The notes: generated by a model from the sequence alone, not told the origin. DNA of 64,000 bases from Pseudomonas sp. dw_612 (GCF_018449725.1 NZ_JAAVVC010000018.1:79926-143925); one strand, 5' to 3'; shown: positions 42,014-52,183, counted from the stretch's first letter. Made by a program: numbers and translations.

Positions 42014-42907
42014 TCACACCATTTCGTTACGAATCCATTCAACCACCGACATGCGCTTCGGCACCCACCCAAGCAACTCCCGCGCATGTTTGCCGCGAAC
42101 CCGGCTGTTGGAGCCCAAGCCATAGTTAGCCATTTCATAACCCCACTCGGCTTCGGCATCCTTGAGCGGCCAGTCTTGCGGCTTGCCCAGATTCAGCGCT
42201 TCGGCCATGGCGGTGGTCATGTCGATAAACGACGATTCACCGCTTTCGACGAAGTAGAACGTGCCCGGTACGTTTTTGGTCAGCGCCAGCAAGTACAGGG
42301 CCACCACGTCTTCGATGTGCACGTTGGACCAGATGTTCAGGCCCGTGCCGACGTGGCGGACCACACCGTTTTTGCGTGCTTGTTTCAACAAACGCGGCAA
42401 CTGCACGCTGTCGCGTTTGACGCCGAGGCTGTTGCCGTAGATCAGGGTGTTGCAGATGACGGCGGAGTTCACCCCGTCCTTCGCGGCGGCGAGGATCAGG
42501 TTGTCGATGGCCACGCGGGCAGCCTTGTCGACGGTCGGTTCCGGCAGGTTGTCTTCGTAGTAGATGACATCGCTGGATTTACCGCCCGACGCATCGCCGA
42601 CGATGCTCGAACCGCTGGTGTGCAGGAACACTTTGTTGGTGCCGCGAAGCGCATTGAGCAAGGCTTCTACTGCGGCGCGATGGTCGCTGCTGGCGGCGTT
42701 GATCACGGCGTCGGCGGTGCGGGCCTGATCGGCCAGCAAGGCGCTGTCATCCAGGGTGCCGATCACTGGAGTGATGCCCAGCGCGCTCAGCTCATTGGCT
42801 TGTTCGGCGCTGCGCACCAGACCGGTGACGTTATGACCTGCGCGGACCAGGCCCGTGGCGATGGAGCCGCCGATAAAACCGGCAGCGCCGGTAACGAATA
42901 CGTTCAT
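42014..42907 (-). CDS. NAD-dependent epimerase/SDR-family oxidoreductase
   Basis: 297 residues, an extended short-chain dehydrogenase. The Rossmann motif GAAGFIGG (residues 7-14) begins the NAD(P)-binding fold; the family cue HTSGSSIVGD follows. The typical YxxxK is not obvious (the region around YEDNLPEPTVDK is divergent), so the catalytic type is uncertain. The C-terminal part has NIWSNVHIEDVVALYLLAL and a typical end LLGWVPK. It follows a LysR gene on the same strand. Start MNVFVTGAAG at 42907. Confidence 0.88.
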   Translation of the reverse strand: MNVFVTGAAGFIGGSIATGLVRAGHNVTGLVRSAEQANELSALGITPVIGTLDDSALLADQARTADAVINAASSDHRAAVEALLNALRGTNKVFLHTSGSSIVGDASGGKSSDVIYYEDNLPEPTVDKAARVAIDNLILAAAKDGVNSAVICNTLIYGNSLGVKRDSVQLPRLLKQARKNGVVRHVGTGLNIWSNVHIEDVVALYLLALTKNVPGTFYFVESGESSFIDMTTAMAEALNLGKPQDWPLKDAEAEWGYEMANYGLGSNSRVRGKHARELLGWVPKRMSVVEWIRNEMV

Positions 42908-43010
42908 GGAGAAACTCCCTGCGTTGATAAGTGATGCAACGAGTATCAACGACCGATCCCTGTCGAAAAATCCCCAGTGACCCAATTCACTCTTGCGCAG
43001 GGATCACGAA

Positions 43011-43922
43011 TCAGCCCTTGAAATTCGAGTCTGCGTACACCGCCAATTTGCCCTGGATAAAGTCCAGGAAGCACTGGATGCGCAGGGCCAGTTGCGAGTT
43101 GCGGTAATACACGGCGTTGATCGGCTGGCGATAGCCGCTGTTGAACTGCGACAGCACCTCCTTCAGGCGCCCGGCGCGGATGTCGTCGTGGGTCATGAAA
43201 TCCGACAGGCACGCGATGCCCTGGCCTTCCAGCGCCAGGTGACGCACGGTCTCGCCGCTGGAGGCGTTGATCGCCGCGTTGATCGGCCAGCGATCACCGT
43301 GCACATGGCGCAGCGGCCACTGGTTGAGGCCTTCGTTCTGGGTGAAGCCGAGCAGCGTGTGATCGTTGAGATCGGCAACGGCGACGGGGGTGCCGTGCTG
43401 CTCCAGGTACGCCGGGCTGGCGACGATGTGCAGTGGACTGCAACCCAGGGAGCGCGCGTGCAAGGTCGAGTCCGCCAGCGCGCCGATGCGAATGGCGATG
43501 TCGGTGCTTTGTTCCAGCAGGTCAATGATCAAGTCGTTGCTGTTGAGTTCGAGCTGGATATCCGGGTAGAGACGGCGGAACTCATCGATGTACGGCACGA
43601 TGGCGTGCAGCATGAATGGCGATGCGGCGTTGATCCGCAGACGCCCGGACGGGGTTTGCTGGCGGGAATTGAGACGTTCTTCAAGCTCGTCCATCTGATC
43701 GAGAATCCGCTTGGCGTGTTCGAAGAAGTACTTGCCCTCTTCGGTCAGGTCCATGCGTCGGGTGGTGCGGTTGATCAGCGTGGTGTCGAGCTTGGCTTCC
43801 AGACGCGACAACGTGCGGCTGACCGCCGACGGCGTTTGCCCGACCTGCTCGGCCGCAGCCGAGATCGACCCGCATTCAATCACGCAGACGAAAATCTGCA
43901 ATTCATCGGATCTGGCTTTCAC
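43011..43922 (-). CDS. LysR-family transcriptional regulator
   Basis: 303 residues from a GTG at 43922, which has the site AGAGGA seven bases upstream. An ATG ten codons earlier has no ribosome site. The N-terminal HTH reads IFVCVIECGSISAAAEQVGQ then TPSAVSRTLSRLEAKL, and the C-terminal periplasmic-binding-protein-like domain senses a co-inducer. It belongs to the CrgA-like branch common in pseudomonads, judged by RRMDLTEEGKYFFEHAKRIL. It lies between mdaB and the SDR gene on the same strand and may regulate either, or the divergent ygiN. Confidence 0.9.
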   Translation of the reverse strand: MKARSDELQIFVCVIECGSISAAAEQVGQTPSAVSRTLSRLEAKLDTTLINRTTRRMDLTEEGKYFFEHAKRILDQMDELEERLNSRQQTPSGRLRINAASPFMLHAIVPYIDEFRRLYPDIQLELNSNDLIIDLLEQSTDIAIRIGALADSTLHARSLGCSPLHIVASPAYLEQHGTPVAVADLNDHTLLGFTQNEGLNQWPLRHVHGDRWPINAAINASSGETVRHLALEGQGIACLSDFMTHDDIRAGRLKEVLSQFNSGYRQPINAVYYRNSQLALRIQCFLDFIQGKLAVYADSNFKG

Positions 43923-43962
43923 GTGGGTCCTCTTTGCGAATCGGCGTGGCATGAATCGCCAA

Positions 43963-44052
43963 GATCGCAGCCTTCGGCAGCTCCTACAAGGATTGCGTCC
44001 CGCAGCACCACCGGATGTACGCGATCCGTAGGAGCTGCCGAAGGCTGCGATC
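43963..44052. repeat. Long inverted repeat, second REP-like class
   Basis: GATCGCAGCCTTCGGCAGCT(CCTAC) and its exact inverse flank a spacer of about 40 bases that includes CGCAGCACCACCGGATGTACGCG. The core CAGCCTTCGGCAGCTCCTAC differs from the other REP doublets here, so it is a separate family. It lies between mdaB and the LysR gene. Confidence 0.85.
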
Positions 44053-44087
44053 TCTCCCGCCGTTGCGACGGATAGTAGCCGGAAAAC

Positions 44088-44678
44088 TTATACCGACAGC
44101 CCAAACACCTCAGTCAAATGCTGCTCATAGCGCTTCACATCGCCTTCGATGTCCGGGCGTTTCATCACGTCCACGCACAAAAAGGTCGGCAAACCGGTCA
44201 TGCCGAGGAAGGTGTTGGCCTTGTGGAACGGGAAGTACACCGCGTCCACGCCTTTGGCTTCGAAGAAGTCGGTCGGGTCGTCGAAGGCTTGCTGCGGCGC
44301 GTTCCAGGTCAGGGACAACATGTATTGCTTGCCCTGCAACAAACCACCGCTGCCGTACTTTTGCGACGCGTCGGAACGGGTACGGCCATCACTGGCGTAG
44401 AGGCTGCCGTGGCCTTCGGTGAAGACTTCGTCGATGTACTTCTTCACAGTCCACGGCGCGCCCATCCACCAGCCTGGCATCTGGTAAATGATCACGTCGG
44501 CCCAGACAAACTTGGCGACTTCTTCCGCGAGGTCGTAGCCCTCGTCAATGAACGTGGTCTTCACATCCAGACCGCCGCGATCCAGCACGCTGAGTGCGGT
44601 GTCGTGCAGGGTGGTGTTGTAGCGGCCATCGGAGTGGGCGAACTTTTTGCCGCCGTTGAGCAAGAGGACTTTTTTCAT
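44088..44678 (-). CDS. mdaB: NAD(P)H:quinone oxidoreductase MdaB
   Basis: 196 residues, flavodoxin-like fold. The start MKKVLLLNGGKKFAHSDGRY holds the FMN/FAD phosphate loop; the central WADVIIYQMPGWWMGAPWTV and KKYIDEVFTEGHGSLYASDG stretches and the YMLSLTWNAPQQAF segment match the MdaB family. The enzyme reduces quinones by two electrons, avoiding semiquinones. E. coli mdaB is paired with ygiN; here ygiN is divergent, 161 bases away, which supports the name. Confidence 0.93.
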   Translation of the reverse strand: MKKVLLLNGGKKFAHSDGRYNTTLHDTALSVLDRGGLDVKTTFIDEGYDLAEEVAKFVWADVIIYQMPGWWMGAPWTVKKYIDEVFTEGHGSLYASDGRTRSDASQKYGSGGLLQGKQYMLSLTWNAPQQAFDDPTDFFEAKGVDAVYFPFHKANTFLGMTGLPTFLCVDVMKRPDIEGDVKRYEQHLTEVFGLSV

Positions 44679-44839
44679 GAGAGGTCTCGGAAGGTTGGAA
44701 TTCGATGGCGGCAGACTAGCCATCCGCCTCGCGCGGAATAAGCCTCGATTTCACAAAAAACATTTGACCAAAACGCACGAATAGACAGTCGATTGTTGCC
44801 ATAGACTTGCGCCGATTCTTAACTTGGAAGGAGATTTCG

Positions 44840-45154
44840 ATGAGTGACGTGCAAGGTTTCATCCTGATGGCCAAGACCCGCCCGGAAAAATCCGAGGCCT
44901 TTGAAGCGCTGTTTCGCGCCTATGTCGAACCGAGCCGCGCCGAACCCGGTTGCATTGAATACCACATGCTGCGCGACCAGCAGGACCCGACACTGTTTAT
45001 CTTCTACGAGATCTGGCAGTCCCAGGCCCACCTGGATGTGCACTCGAATCTGCCGCACATGAAGCAGTTCCGCGATCAGCGCATGGACTACCTGGAGCGG
45101 GATTTCGACATCCGCGCCATCGACATGCTCAGCCTGTCGTCGGCTAGCCGCTGA
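44840..45154 (+). CDS. Antibiotic-biosynthesis-monooxygenase-fold protein (YgiN-like quinol monooxygenase)
   Basis: 104 residues, a single ABM domain: two beta-alpha-beta-beta units dimerise into a barrel. Marks are the first strand FILMAKTRPEKSEAFEALFR, SRAEPGCIEYHMLRDQQDP and FIFYEIWQSQAHLDVHSNLP. YgiN acts on quinols, completing a redox cycle with MdaB. Ribosome site AAGGAG precedes ATG 44840. Its 3' end overlaps the convergent TauE/SafE gene by 11 bases. Confidence 0.88.
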   Translation: MSDVQGFILMAKTRPEKSEAFEALFRAYVEPSRAEPGCIEYHMLRDQQDPTLFIFYEIWQSQAHLDVHSNLPHMKQFRDQRMDYLERDFDIRAIDMLSLSSASR

Positions 45155-45908
45155 TCAGCAAGTGGCCGCCGAGTACGCCCAGGCCAATGAAGAACACCCG
45201 TTTGAACAGCACGGCGCTGATCCGCTGACGCAACCATTGCCCCAGCAACATGCCGAGTACCGCCGGGATCAGCGCCAGCAGCGAAGCGCTCAACTCGCCA
45301 CCAACGAGCGCGCCGCGCCAGAACAGGCCGCCGGCTAGCGCCAGAGTTGAAACGGTGAACGACAGCCCCAGCGCCTGCACCAGTTCATCCTTGTTCAAAC
45401 CCAGCGCTTGCAAGTACGGCACCGCCGGGATCACGAACACGCCGGTGGCCGAGGTGATGACGCCCGTCAGCACGCCGCAGACCGGTCCGAGCCAACGTTC
45501 GGCGCGACTGCCGACGCGTAAGGTCGGCAGAAGCAAACCGCTCAAGGCATACAGCAACAACGCCGCGCCCAATCCCTGCACCACCCAATGCCCACCGGTC
45601 ATGCCGATCCACACTGTGCCGGCGCCGGTGCCGATGAAAATCGCCAGCAGCATAGGCCACAGGCGTTTGATCAAGCCTTGCAGGTGACCACCGAACGCCA
45701 GTTGCCAGACGTTGGTCAGGGTCGCGGGGATGATCAACAGCGCCGCAGCCTGCGACGGCGCCATAGCCAGACCGAGCAGGCCCATGGCAATGGTTGGCAG
45801 ACCGAGGCCGATCACGCCCTTGATCATGCCGGCCAGCAGGAAGGTGGCGATGACCAGAACGGACAAGGCCAGACCGAGGTTTTGGTAGAACGCGGCGAGT
45901 GTATTCAT
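45144..45908 (-). CDS. TauE/SafE-family sulfite exporter
   Basis: 254 residues and about eight hydrophobic helices. The first half carries AGMIKGVIGLGLPTIAMGLL, and the second half carries the matching repeat GVLTGVITSATGVFVIPAVP; this internal duplication is diagnostic of TauE/SafE proteins, which export sulfite, sulfoacetate or similar anions. The start MNTLAAFYQNLGLALSV at 45908 is chosen over the longer open frame, which runs into the REP sequence. It is divergent from a LysR gene, its likely regulator. Confidence 0.9.
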   Translation of the reverse strand: MNTLAAFYQNLGLALSVLVIATFLLAGMIKGVIGLGLPTIAMGLLGLAMAPSQAAALLIIPATLTNVWQLAFGGHLQGLIKRLWPMLLAIFIGTGAGTVWIGMTGGHWVVQGLGAALLLYALSGLLLPTLRVGSRAERWLGPVCGVLTGVITSATGVFVIPAVPYLQALGLNKDELVQALGLSFTVSTLALAGGLFWRGALVGGELSASLLALIPAVLGMLLGQWLRQRISAVLFKRVFFIGLGVLGGHLLISG

Positions 45909-46012
45909 GGGGCTATCCTGCGCCACGGGTGTGGTGTTGAAAATCTGCCATATACTGAGGGTGCCTCTTGTTTGGCGAGAGGCTGAACGACTTTGTCGAT
46001 GCGACTGACGCG

Positions 46013-46077
46013 TTCGCGAGCAAGCCCGCTCCCACAAGGGCACCGCGTTTCCCTGTGGGAGCGGGCTTGCTCGCGAA
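46013..46077. repeat. REP doublet, copy 3
   Basis: TTCGCGAGCAAGCCCGCTCC(CACA) and its inverse flank a short spacer of about 17 bases. It sits in the divergent promoter region between the TauE/SafE gene and the LysR gene, an unusual place because most REPs follow genes. Confidence 0.9.
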
Positions 46078-46116
46078 GAGGCCCGTCCAGACAACAACCC
46101 TCCAAAGGCTACCCCG

Positions 46117-46995
46117 ATGCACTTCGACCTCACCGACCTGCGTCTCTACCTCAACATCCTCGACACCGGCAACATCACCGCCGGCGCCAGCCGCACGCAT
46201 CTATCCCTGGCCGCCGCCAGCGCCCGCATCCGCGCCATGGAAGCCTCGCTAGGTATTGAGTTCTTGCAACGCGGTCGCCGGGGTGTCACGCCAACCCCCG
46301 CCGGCAAAGCCCTGGCGCAACACGCCCGGGTGCTGCTGCAACAGGCCGAACGCCTGCAACAGGACCTCGCCGATTACGCCAAGGGTGTCAAAGGCCAGGT
46401 CCGACTGTTGTGCAACACCACGGCAATCACCGAATACCTGCCGGAGTTGCTCGCGGACTTCCTGCGCAACCACCCCAACCTCGACATAGACTTGCAAGAA
46501 CTGCCCAGCACCCGCATCACCCACGCCTTGCGCCAGGGCGCGGCGGATCTGGGTATTGTTTCCGACGCCGTGGACACCGGCGATCTACAGACCCAAGCGT
46601 TCCGCGACGACCCGCTGGTATTGATCCTGCCCAGTGACCATCCCTTGGCCGACGCAGGCCCAGTCAGTTTCAGCGACACCTTGCACCACGACTATGTAGG
46701 ACTTGGCGCCAACAGCGCGTTGGCGGTGTATCTGGAGGAACAGGCCCTGCACGCGGGCCTGCGCATGCAAATCCGCATCCGCGCCGACGGTTTCGATGGC
46801 GTGATGCGCATGGTCGCCCGAGGCGCCGGGCTGGCCATCGTGCCGTTGGCCGCTGTCGAGCGCAGCCCGGCGCCGTTCAAAAGCATTGCACTCATGGAGC
46901 CTTGGGCTAAACGTAAACTATTGCTCTGCGCCCGGGATTTCGCCACATTGCCCGGTTATGCCCAAGCCCTGATGCGCGCCTTGACTCTCCCCTGA
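46117..46995 (+). CDS. LysR-family transcriptional regulator
   Basis: 292 residues. HTH at about 3-62 (DLTDLRLYLNILDTGNITAG then ASRTHLSLAAASARIRAME) and the effector domain from about 90 (VRLLCNTTAITEYLPELLAD) to the end. Divergent from the TauE/SafE exporter, with a REP doublet between. This arrangement suggests that it controls the exporter gene, possibly in response to a sulfur compound. Confidence 0.92.
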   Translation: MHFDLTDLRLYLNILDTGNITAGASRTHLSLAAASARIRAMEASLGIEFLQRGRRGVTPTPAGKALAQHARVLLQQAERLQQDLADYAKGVKGQVRLLCNTTAITEYLPELLADFLRNHPNLDIDLQELPSTRITHALRQGAADLGIVSDAVDTGDLQTQAFRDDPLVLILPSDHPLADAGPVSFSDTLHHDYVGLGANSALAVYLEEQALHAGLRMQIRIRADGFDGVMRMVARGAGLAIVPLAAVERSPAPFKSIALMEPWAKRKLLLCARDFATLPGYAQALMRALTLP

Positions 46996-47040
46996 GGGGC
47001 AGACTTTACCCTTGAGGTTTCATCTTCAGGGACGCAGACG

Positions 47041-47616
47041 ATGGGCAAAAAAATCCTGGTGATTCTCGGTCATCCGTCGAGTAACAGTTTTTGCGGTGCG
47101 CTCGCCGAACGCTACGCCCAGTCAGCGTTACGTGCCGGACATGAAGTGCGGCAATTGTTTCTTGGCCAACTGGATTTCGATCCGGTGCTGCGTGAAGGCT
47201 ATCAACAGGTCCAACCGCTGGAAGCCGACCTGCGCCAGGCTCAGGCCGACATCCTGTGGGCCGAACACCTGACGCTGATTTATCCGATCTGGTGGGGCGG
47301 GATTCCGGCGTTGCTCAAGGGCTTTTTTGATCGGGTGTTCCTGCCCGGGTTTGCCTTCAAGTACCGCGAAGGCAAAGCCTTCCCCGACAAACTCCTGCAG
47401 GGTCGCAGCGCGCACTTGCTGGTCACTATGGACACGCCACCCTGGTATTACCGCTGGGTCTATCGCATGCCCGGGCTGCATCAGATCCGCAAAACCACCC
47501 TGGCCTTTTGCGGTATCGAACCCAAGCGCACACTCACCTTCGGACCGATTCTCGGCTCCAGCGTCCGCCAGCGCGCAGCCTGGTTGCTGCAAGCCCAGGC
47601 TATCGCCAGCCGTTGA
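47041..47616 (+). CDS. Flavodoxin-fold NAD(P)H oxidoreductase
   Basis: 191 residues. Flavin-binding features are ILVILGHPSSNSFCGAL at the N-terminus, LTLIYPIWWGGIPALLKGFF with the following DRVFLPGFAF, and the end RKTTLAFCGIE. The family (KefF/NQO1-like) reduces quinones or nitro compounds with FMN or FAD. It is followed 48 bases later by a MerR-type regulator gene, a common pairing for electrophile-responsive reductases. Confidence 0.9.
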   Translation: MGKKILVILGHPSSNSFCGALAERYAQSALRAGHEVRQLFLGQLDFDPVLREGYQQVQPLEADLRQAQADILWAEHLTLIYPIWWGGIPALLKGFFDRVFLPGFAFKYREGKAFPDKLLQGRSAHLLVTMDTPPWYYRWVYRMPGLHQIRKTTLAFCGIEPKRTLTFGPILGSSVRQRAAWLLQAQAIASR

Positions 47617-47664
47617 GTCTGCCGATAATGCGCCAGGCTGTACCACGGCAAAAAGGGACTTTTC

Positions 47665-48054
47665 ATGTACATCGGCCAAGCCGCGCAACGTTCGGGCACC
47701 ACCGTCAAGAGCATCCGCCATTACGAGTCGATCGGCTTGCTGCCGCCCGCCCAGCGTCAGGGCAACTACCGGGTCTATGACCAGCAAAGCGTCGACCTGC
47801 TGATCTTTATCAAATGCGCCCAGCAATTGGGTTTCCGGCTCAAGGAGTTGCAGGTGATCTTCGCCGGGCATCAAGGCACGGCGACGCCGTGGCAACGGGC
47901 GCAGCAGGCCATTGCGGCCAAGAAGCAAGAGATCGCCGAGCGAATCGCCGCCCTGTCGCAGCAGCACACGCAATTGATCGAGTTCGAAGCCAGCCTCGAA
48001 CAGGCCTGGATCGATTGTCCGCTGGAAAACTTAGGGGCGAGTGCGCGTTTCTGA
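47665..48054 (+). CDS. MerR-family transcriptional regulator
   Basis: 129 residues. The winged HTH begins at residue 1 (MYIGQAAQRSGTTVKSIRHY followed by ESIGLLPPAQRQGNYRVY). A dimerising coiled coil follows (about 75-110). Near the C-terminus there is a lone cysteine in WIDCPLENL, different from the two-cysteine metal loop of CueR, so metal sensing is unlikely. Co-directional with the reductase gene 48 bases upstream, suggesting control of that gene. Confidence 0.9.
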   Translation: MYIGQAAQRSGTTVKSIRHYESIGLLPPAQRQGNYRVYDQQSVDLLIFIKCAQQLGFRLKELQVIFAGHQGTATPWQRAQQAIAAKKQEIAERIAALSQQHTQLIEFEASLEQAWIDCPLENLGASARF

Positions 48055-48145
48055 GCAGCTCAATGTCGAGCACAGACAACTGACCGCGAGACGGGCGCTA
48101 TAGGGTGGCGACTTCAGTTCTTCAGCCTACTTGCCCGGAGTCCAC

Positions 48146-48490
48146 ATGACCGCACCTATCACCGTTCTTCGCGACACTCATCCACTGCCGGTGCTCGATG
48201 CCTGCAAATGGGAAAAACTCGAAGGCGACCCGCACACCGTCAACCTCAACGCCTACACCAGCGAAGACGGCAGCAAGATCATGGGCACCTGGATCTGCAC
48301 ACCCGGCAAGTGGTACGTGGAATACGTGAAGTGGGAATACTGCGATTTCCGCGAGGGTTACTGCATCATCACCCCTGAGGGCAAAGAGCCGATCCACCTG
48401 CGCGCCGGGGATATCTTCGTCATCGAGCCGGGGATGAAAGGCACGTGGGAAGTGGTCGAGACTGTGCGTAAGTATTTCGTGTTTGCCTGA
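48146..48490 (+). CDS. Cupin-domain protein (DUF861/ureidoglycine-aminohydrolase-like)
   Basis: 114 residues, a single small cupin. It includes GTWICTPGKWYVEYVKWEYC followed by DFREGYCIITPEG, and IHLRAGDIFVIEPGMKGTW; the second cupin motif is well formed. The first lacks the usual histidine pair, so metal binding may be weak or absent. Members have no common assigned reaction. No partner gene is evident. Confidence 0.85.
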   Translation: MTAPITVLRDTHPLPVLDACKWEKLEGDPHTVNLNAYTSEDGSKIMGTWICTPGKWYVEYVKWEYCDFREGYCIITPEGKEPIHLRAGDIFVIEPGMKGTWEVVETVRKYFVFA

Positions 48491-48556
48491 TGCAAAAATC
48501 CGAGAGACCACCCGACGTGGTCTCTCGGTAAAGATCGATAAGTACATGCAATCTCT

Positions 48557-48643
48557 GTGGGAGCGGGCTTGCTCGCGAAAGCGGTGGGTCAGTCAACATC
48601 AATGTTGAAGTCCCGGCCCTTTCGCGAGCAAGCCCGCTCCCAC
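48557..48643. repeat. REP doublet, copy 4 (opposite arm order)
   Basis: GTGGGAGCGGGCTTGCTCGC(GAAAG) comes first and its inverse (CTTTCGCGAGCAAGCCCGC...) second, around about 38 bases. The arms are in the opposite order to copies 1-3. It ends seven bases before the mmsB stop codon and may help terminate that gene. Confidence 0.9.
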
Positions 48644-48649
48644 CGGGTT

Positions 48650-49537
48650 TTACTGTGGTTTGCGATAGCTATTGATGATCGCCGAGAAGTCCTTCCCACC
48701 TTCCCCACGCTGGCTCATCGCCTGATACAACTGCTGCGCCACCGCGCCGAGCACCACCGGTTGGTGCGCCTGACGGGCCGCTTCCGTGGCCAGCCCCAGG
48801 TCCTTGAGCATCAGTTCGGCCCCGAAACCGCCGGTGTAACCGCGCGAGGCCGGCGCCGTTTCGACGATGCCCGGCCACGGGTTGTACATTTCCGAACTCC
48901 AGCAACGCCCGGTCGAACTGTTGATGATCCCGGCCAGCACGCCCGTGTCGATCCCCAACGCATCGCCCAACGCCATGGCTTCACTGACGCCAACCATAGA
49001 GATCGCTAGCAGCAAATTGTTGCAGATCTTGGCGATTTGCCCGGTGCCGACTTCGCCGCAATGGACAATATTGCGGCCCATCTGCGCCAACACCGGTTGC
49101 AGGGTGGCGAACAGCTCAGGGGTGGCACCGACCATAAAGGTCAGCGTCCCGGCCGCTGCACCGCCCGTGCCACCGGAAACCGGCGCATCGGCCATGGCCA
49201 CGCCTTGCTTGGCCGCAGCGGCCGCGACGTCGCGCGCCGTTTGTGGATCAATCGTGCTGCAATCCACCGCCGGCACGCCTTTGCCGATACCGGCGAGCAC
49301 ACCATCCTCACCGAGCCATACGCTGCGCACATGCACCGCTGCCGGCAGCATGGTGATCACCAGCTCCGCACCTTGTGCCGCGTCCCGCGCCGTGGCGCTG
49401 ATGCTGCCGCCCAGTTGCTCCAGTTCGGCCAGCACGGTTTTGTTCAGGTCGACCAGACGCAGGTCGTGGCCAGCCTTGATCAGGTTGCGCGCCATCGGCG
49501 CACCCATGTTGCCGAGACCGATAAAAGCGATTTTCAT
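48650..49537 (-). CDS. mmsB: 3-hydroxyisobutyrate dehydrogenase MmsB
   Basis: 295 residues, beta-hydroxyacid dehydrogenase family. NAD-binding motif GLGNMGAPMARNLIKAGHDL at the N-terminus, substrate motif DAPVSGGTGGAAAGTLTFMV near residue 118, and the catalytic lysine region HCGEVGTGQIAKICNNLLLA near 170 are all present. It oxidises 3-hydroxyisobutyrate to methylmalonate semialdehyde in valine breakdown. The gene lies ten bases after mmsA, on the same strand. Confidence 0.95.
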   Translation of the reverse strand: MKIAFIGLGNMGAPMARNLIKAGHDLRLVDLNKTVLAELEQLGGSISATARDAAQGAELVITMLPAAVHVRSVWLGEDGVLAGIGKGVPAVDCSTIDPQTARDVAAAAAKQGVAMADAPVSGGTGGAAAGTLTFMVGATPELFATLQPVLAQMGRNIVHCGEVGTGQIAKICNNLLLAISMVGVSEAMALGDALGIDTGVLAGIINSSTGRCWSSEMYNPWPGIVETAPASRGYTGGFGAELMLKDLGLATEAARQAHQPVVLGAVAQQLYQAMSQRGEGGKDFSAIINSYRKPQ

Positions 49538-49547
49538 GTCCGGCTCC

Positions 49548-51074
<1,527 letters not shown>

Positions 51075-51191
51075 GCTGGTCTCCAATACTTGTTTTTATC
51101 TGGAAAGCTATGCGGGGAGCCAAGGCGGATAAGTCGCCTTGAGATGAGGCGTGTGTCGCGAATTGGTTGTCGGACTGTTTTTGGAGTATAG

Positions 51192-51220
51192 ATGTGCAAA
51201 CTTCTAATAAGAACGCACAT
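51192..51220. promoter_or_regulatory. Nested palindrome in the mmsA-LysR intergenic region
   Basis: Outer arms ATGTGC (51192-51197) and GCACAT (51215-51220) enclose inner arms TTCT and AGAA. It lies between the two divergent starts and has the size expected for a LysR-type binding site. It is the best operator candidate for mmsAB control. Confidence 0.4.
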
Positions 51221-51235
51221 AAAAGCCGGTCCAAC

Positions 51236-52183
51236 ATGCAAAAAAACATCACGTCTTTAGGTTCACTGAACTGGGATGACCTCAAGTTTTTCCTCGAAGT
51301 CGCCCGCACCCGCAAGGCCAGCACCGCGGCCAAGCGCCTGGCGGTGGACTACACCACCGTGTCGCGGCGCATCAGTTCGCTGGAAGCAGCGTTGGGCACG
51401 TTGCTGTTCGAAAAATCCCGGACCAGCGGCTTCGTCCTGACCGCCGAAGGCCAGCGTTTGCTGGGTTACGCCGAGTCGATTGAAAGCACGTTGCACATGG
51501 CTTGCGAGCAGGTTTCCGGCTCCGGCGTGGCGCTGTCCGGGCACGTGCGCATGGGTTGCACCGAAGGTTTCGGCAGTTTCTTCATCACGCCGCAGCTCAG
51601 CCACTTCGTCGATGCCTACCCGGCGATCTCGGTGGACATCCTGCCGCTGCCACACTTCATCAGCCTGTCCAAGCGCGAGGCGGACATCGTCATCGCCCTG
51701 GAACGCCCTGAACACGGGCCGTACGTCTGCTGCAAACTCTGCGACTACAAATTGCAGCTCTACGCGACCCAGGATTATCTCGACAAACACCCACCGATCC
51801 GCCGCCCGGCCGATTTGGGCAAACATTCATTCATCAGTTATGTCGATGACCTGGCGTTCAGCTCGGAGCTGCTGTACCTGGCGAACGTACTGCCCGGCGC
51901 CAGCGCCAACCTGCGCAGCACCAGCGTGATCGCGCAGTTCGTGGCGGCGCAGCAGGGGCGATCGCTGGCGATTTTGCCGTGCTTCCTGGCGGCGCAGGAC
52001 CCTCGGTTGCTGCCGGTGTTGCCGGCGGAGATCAACATCACCCGGCAGTTCTGGATGTACTGCCGGGAGGACCTGCGCAAGCTCAAGCGGATCACCCTGT
52101 TGTGGGATTACATCCGCGAAGTGACCGAGCAGAATCAAAGCCTGTTGATGGGGGAAACCCGGGAGATGCTGTTCGCCGATTAG
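51236..52183 (+). CDS. LysR-family regulator, probable control of mmsAB
   Basis: 315 residues from ATG 51236 (MQKNITSLGSLNWDDLKFFL); an upstream in-frame ATG would cover the palindrome and is less likely. HTH: ARTRKASTAAKRLAVDYTTV and SRRISSLEAALGTLLFEK. Effector domain from about residue 100 (LSGHVRMGCTEGFGSFFITP). Divergent from mmsA. In P. aeruginosa the mms operon is controlled by an AraC-type MmsR, so the LysR type here is a different arrangement. The 3' end overlaps the yfiB-like gene by four bases, tail to tail. Confidence 0.9.
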   Translation: MQKNITSLGSLNWDDLKFFLEVARTRKASTAAKRLAVDYTTVSRRISSLEAALGTLLFEKSRTSGFVLTAEGQRLLGYAESIESTLHMACEQVSGSGVALSGHVRMGCTEGFGSFFITPQLSHFVDAYPAISVDILPLPHFISLSKREADIVIALERPEHGPYVCCKLCDYKLQLYATQDYLDKHPPIRRPADLGKHSFISYVDDLAFSSELLYLANVLPGASANLRSTSVIAQFVAAQQGRSLAILPCFLAAQDPRLLPVLPAEINITRQFWMYCREDLRKLKRITLLWDYIREVTEQNQSLLMGETREMLFAD

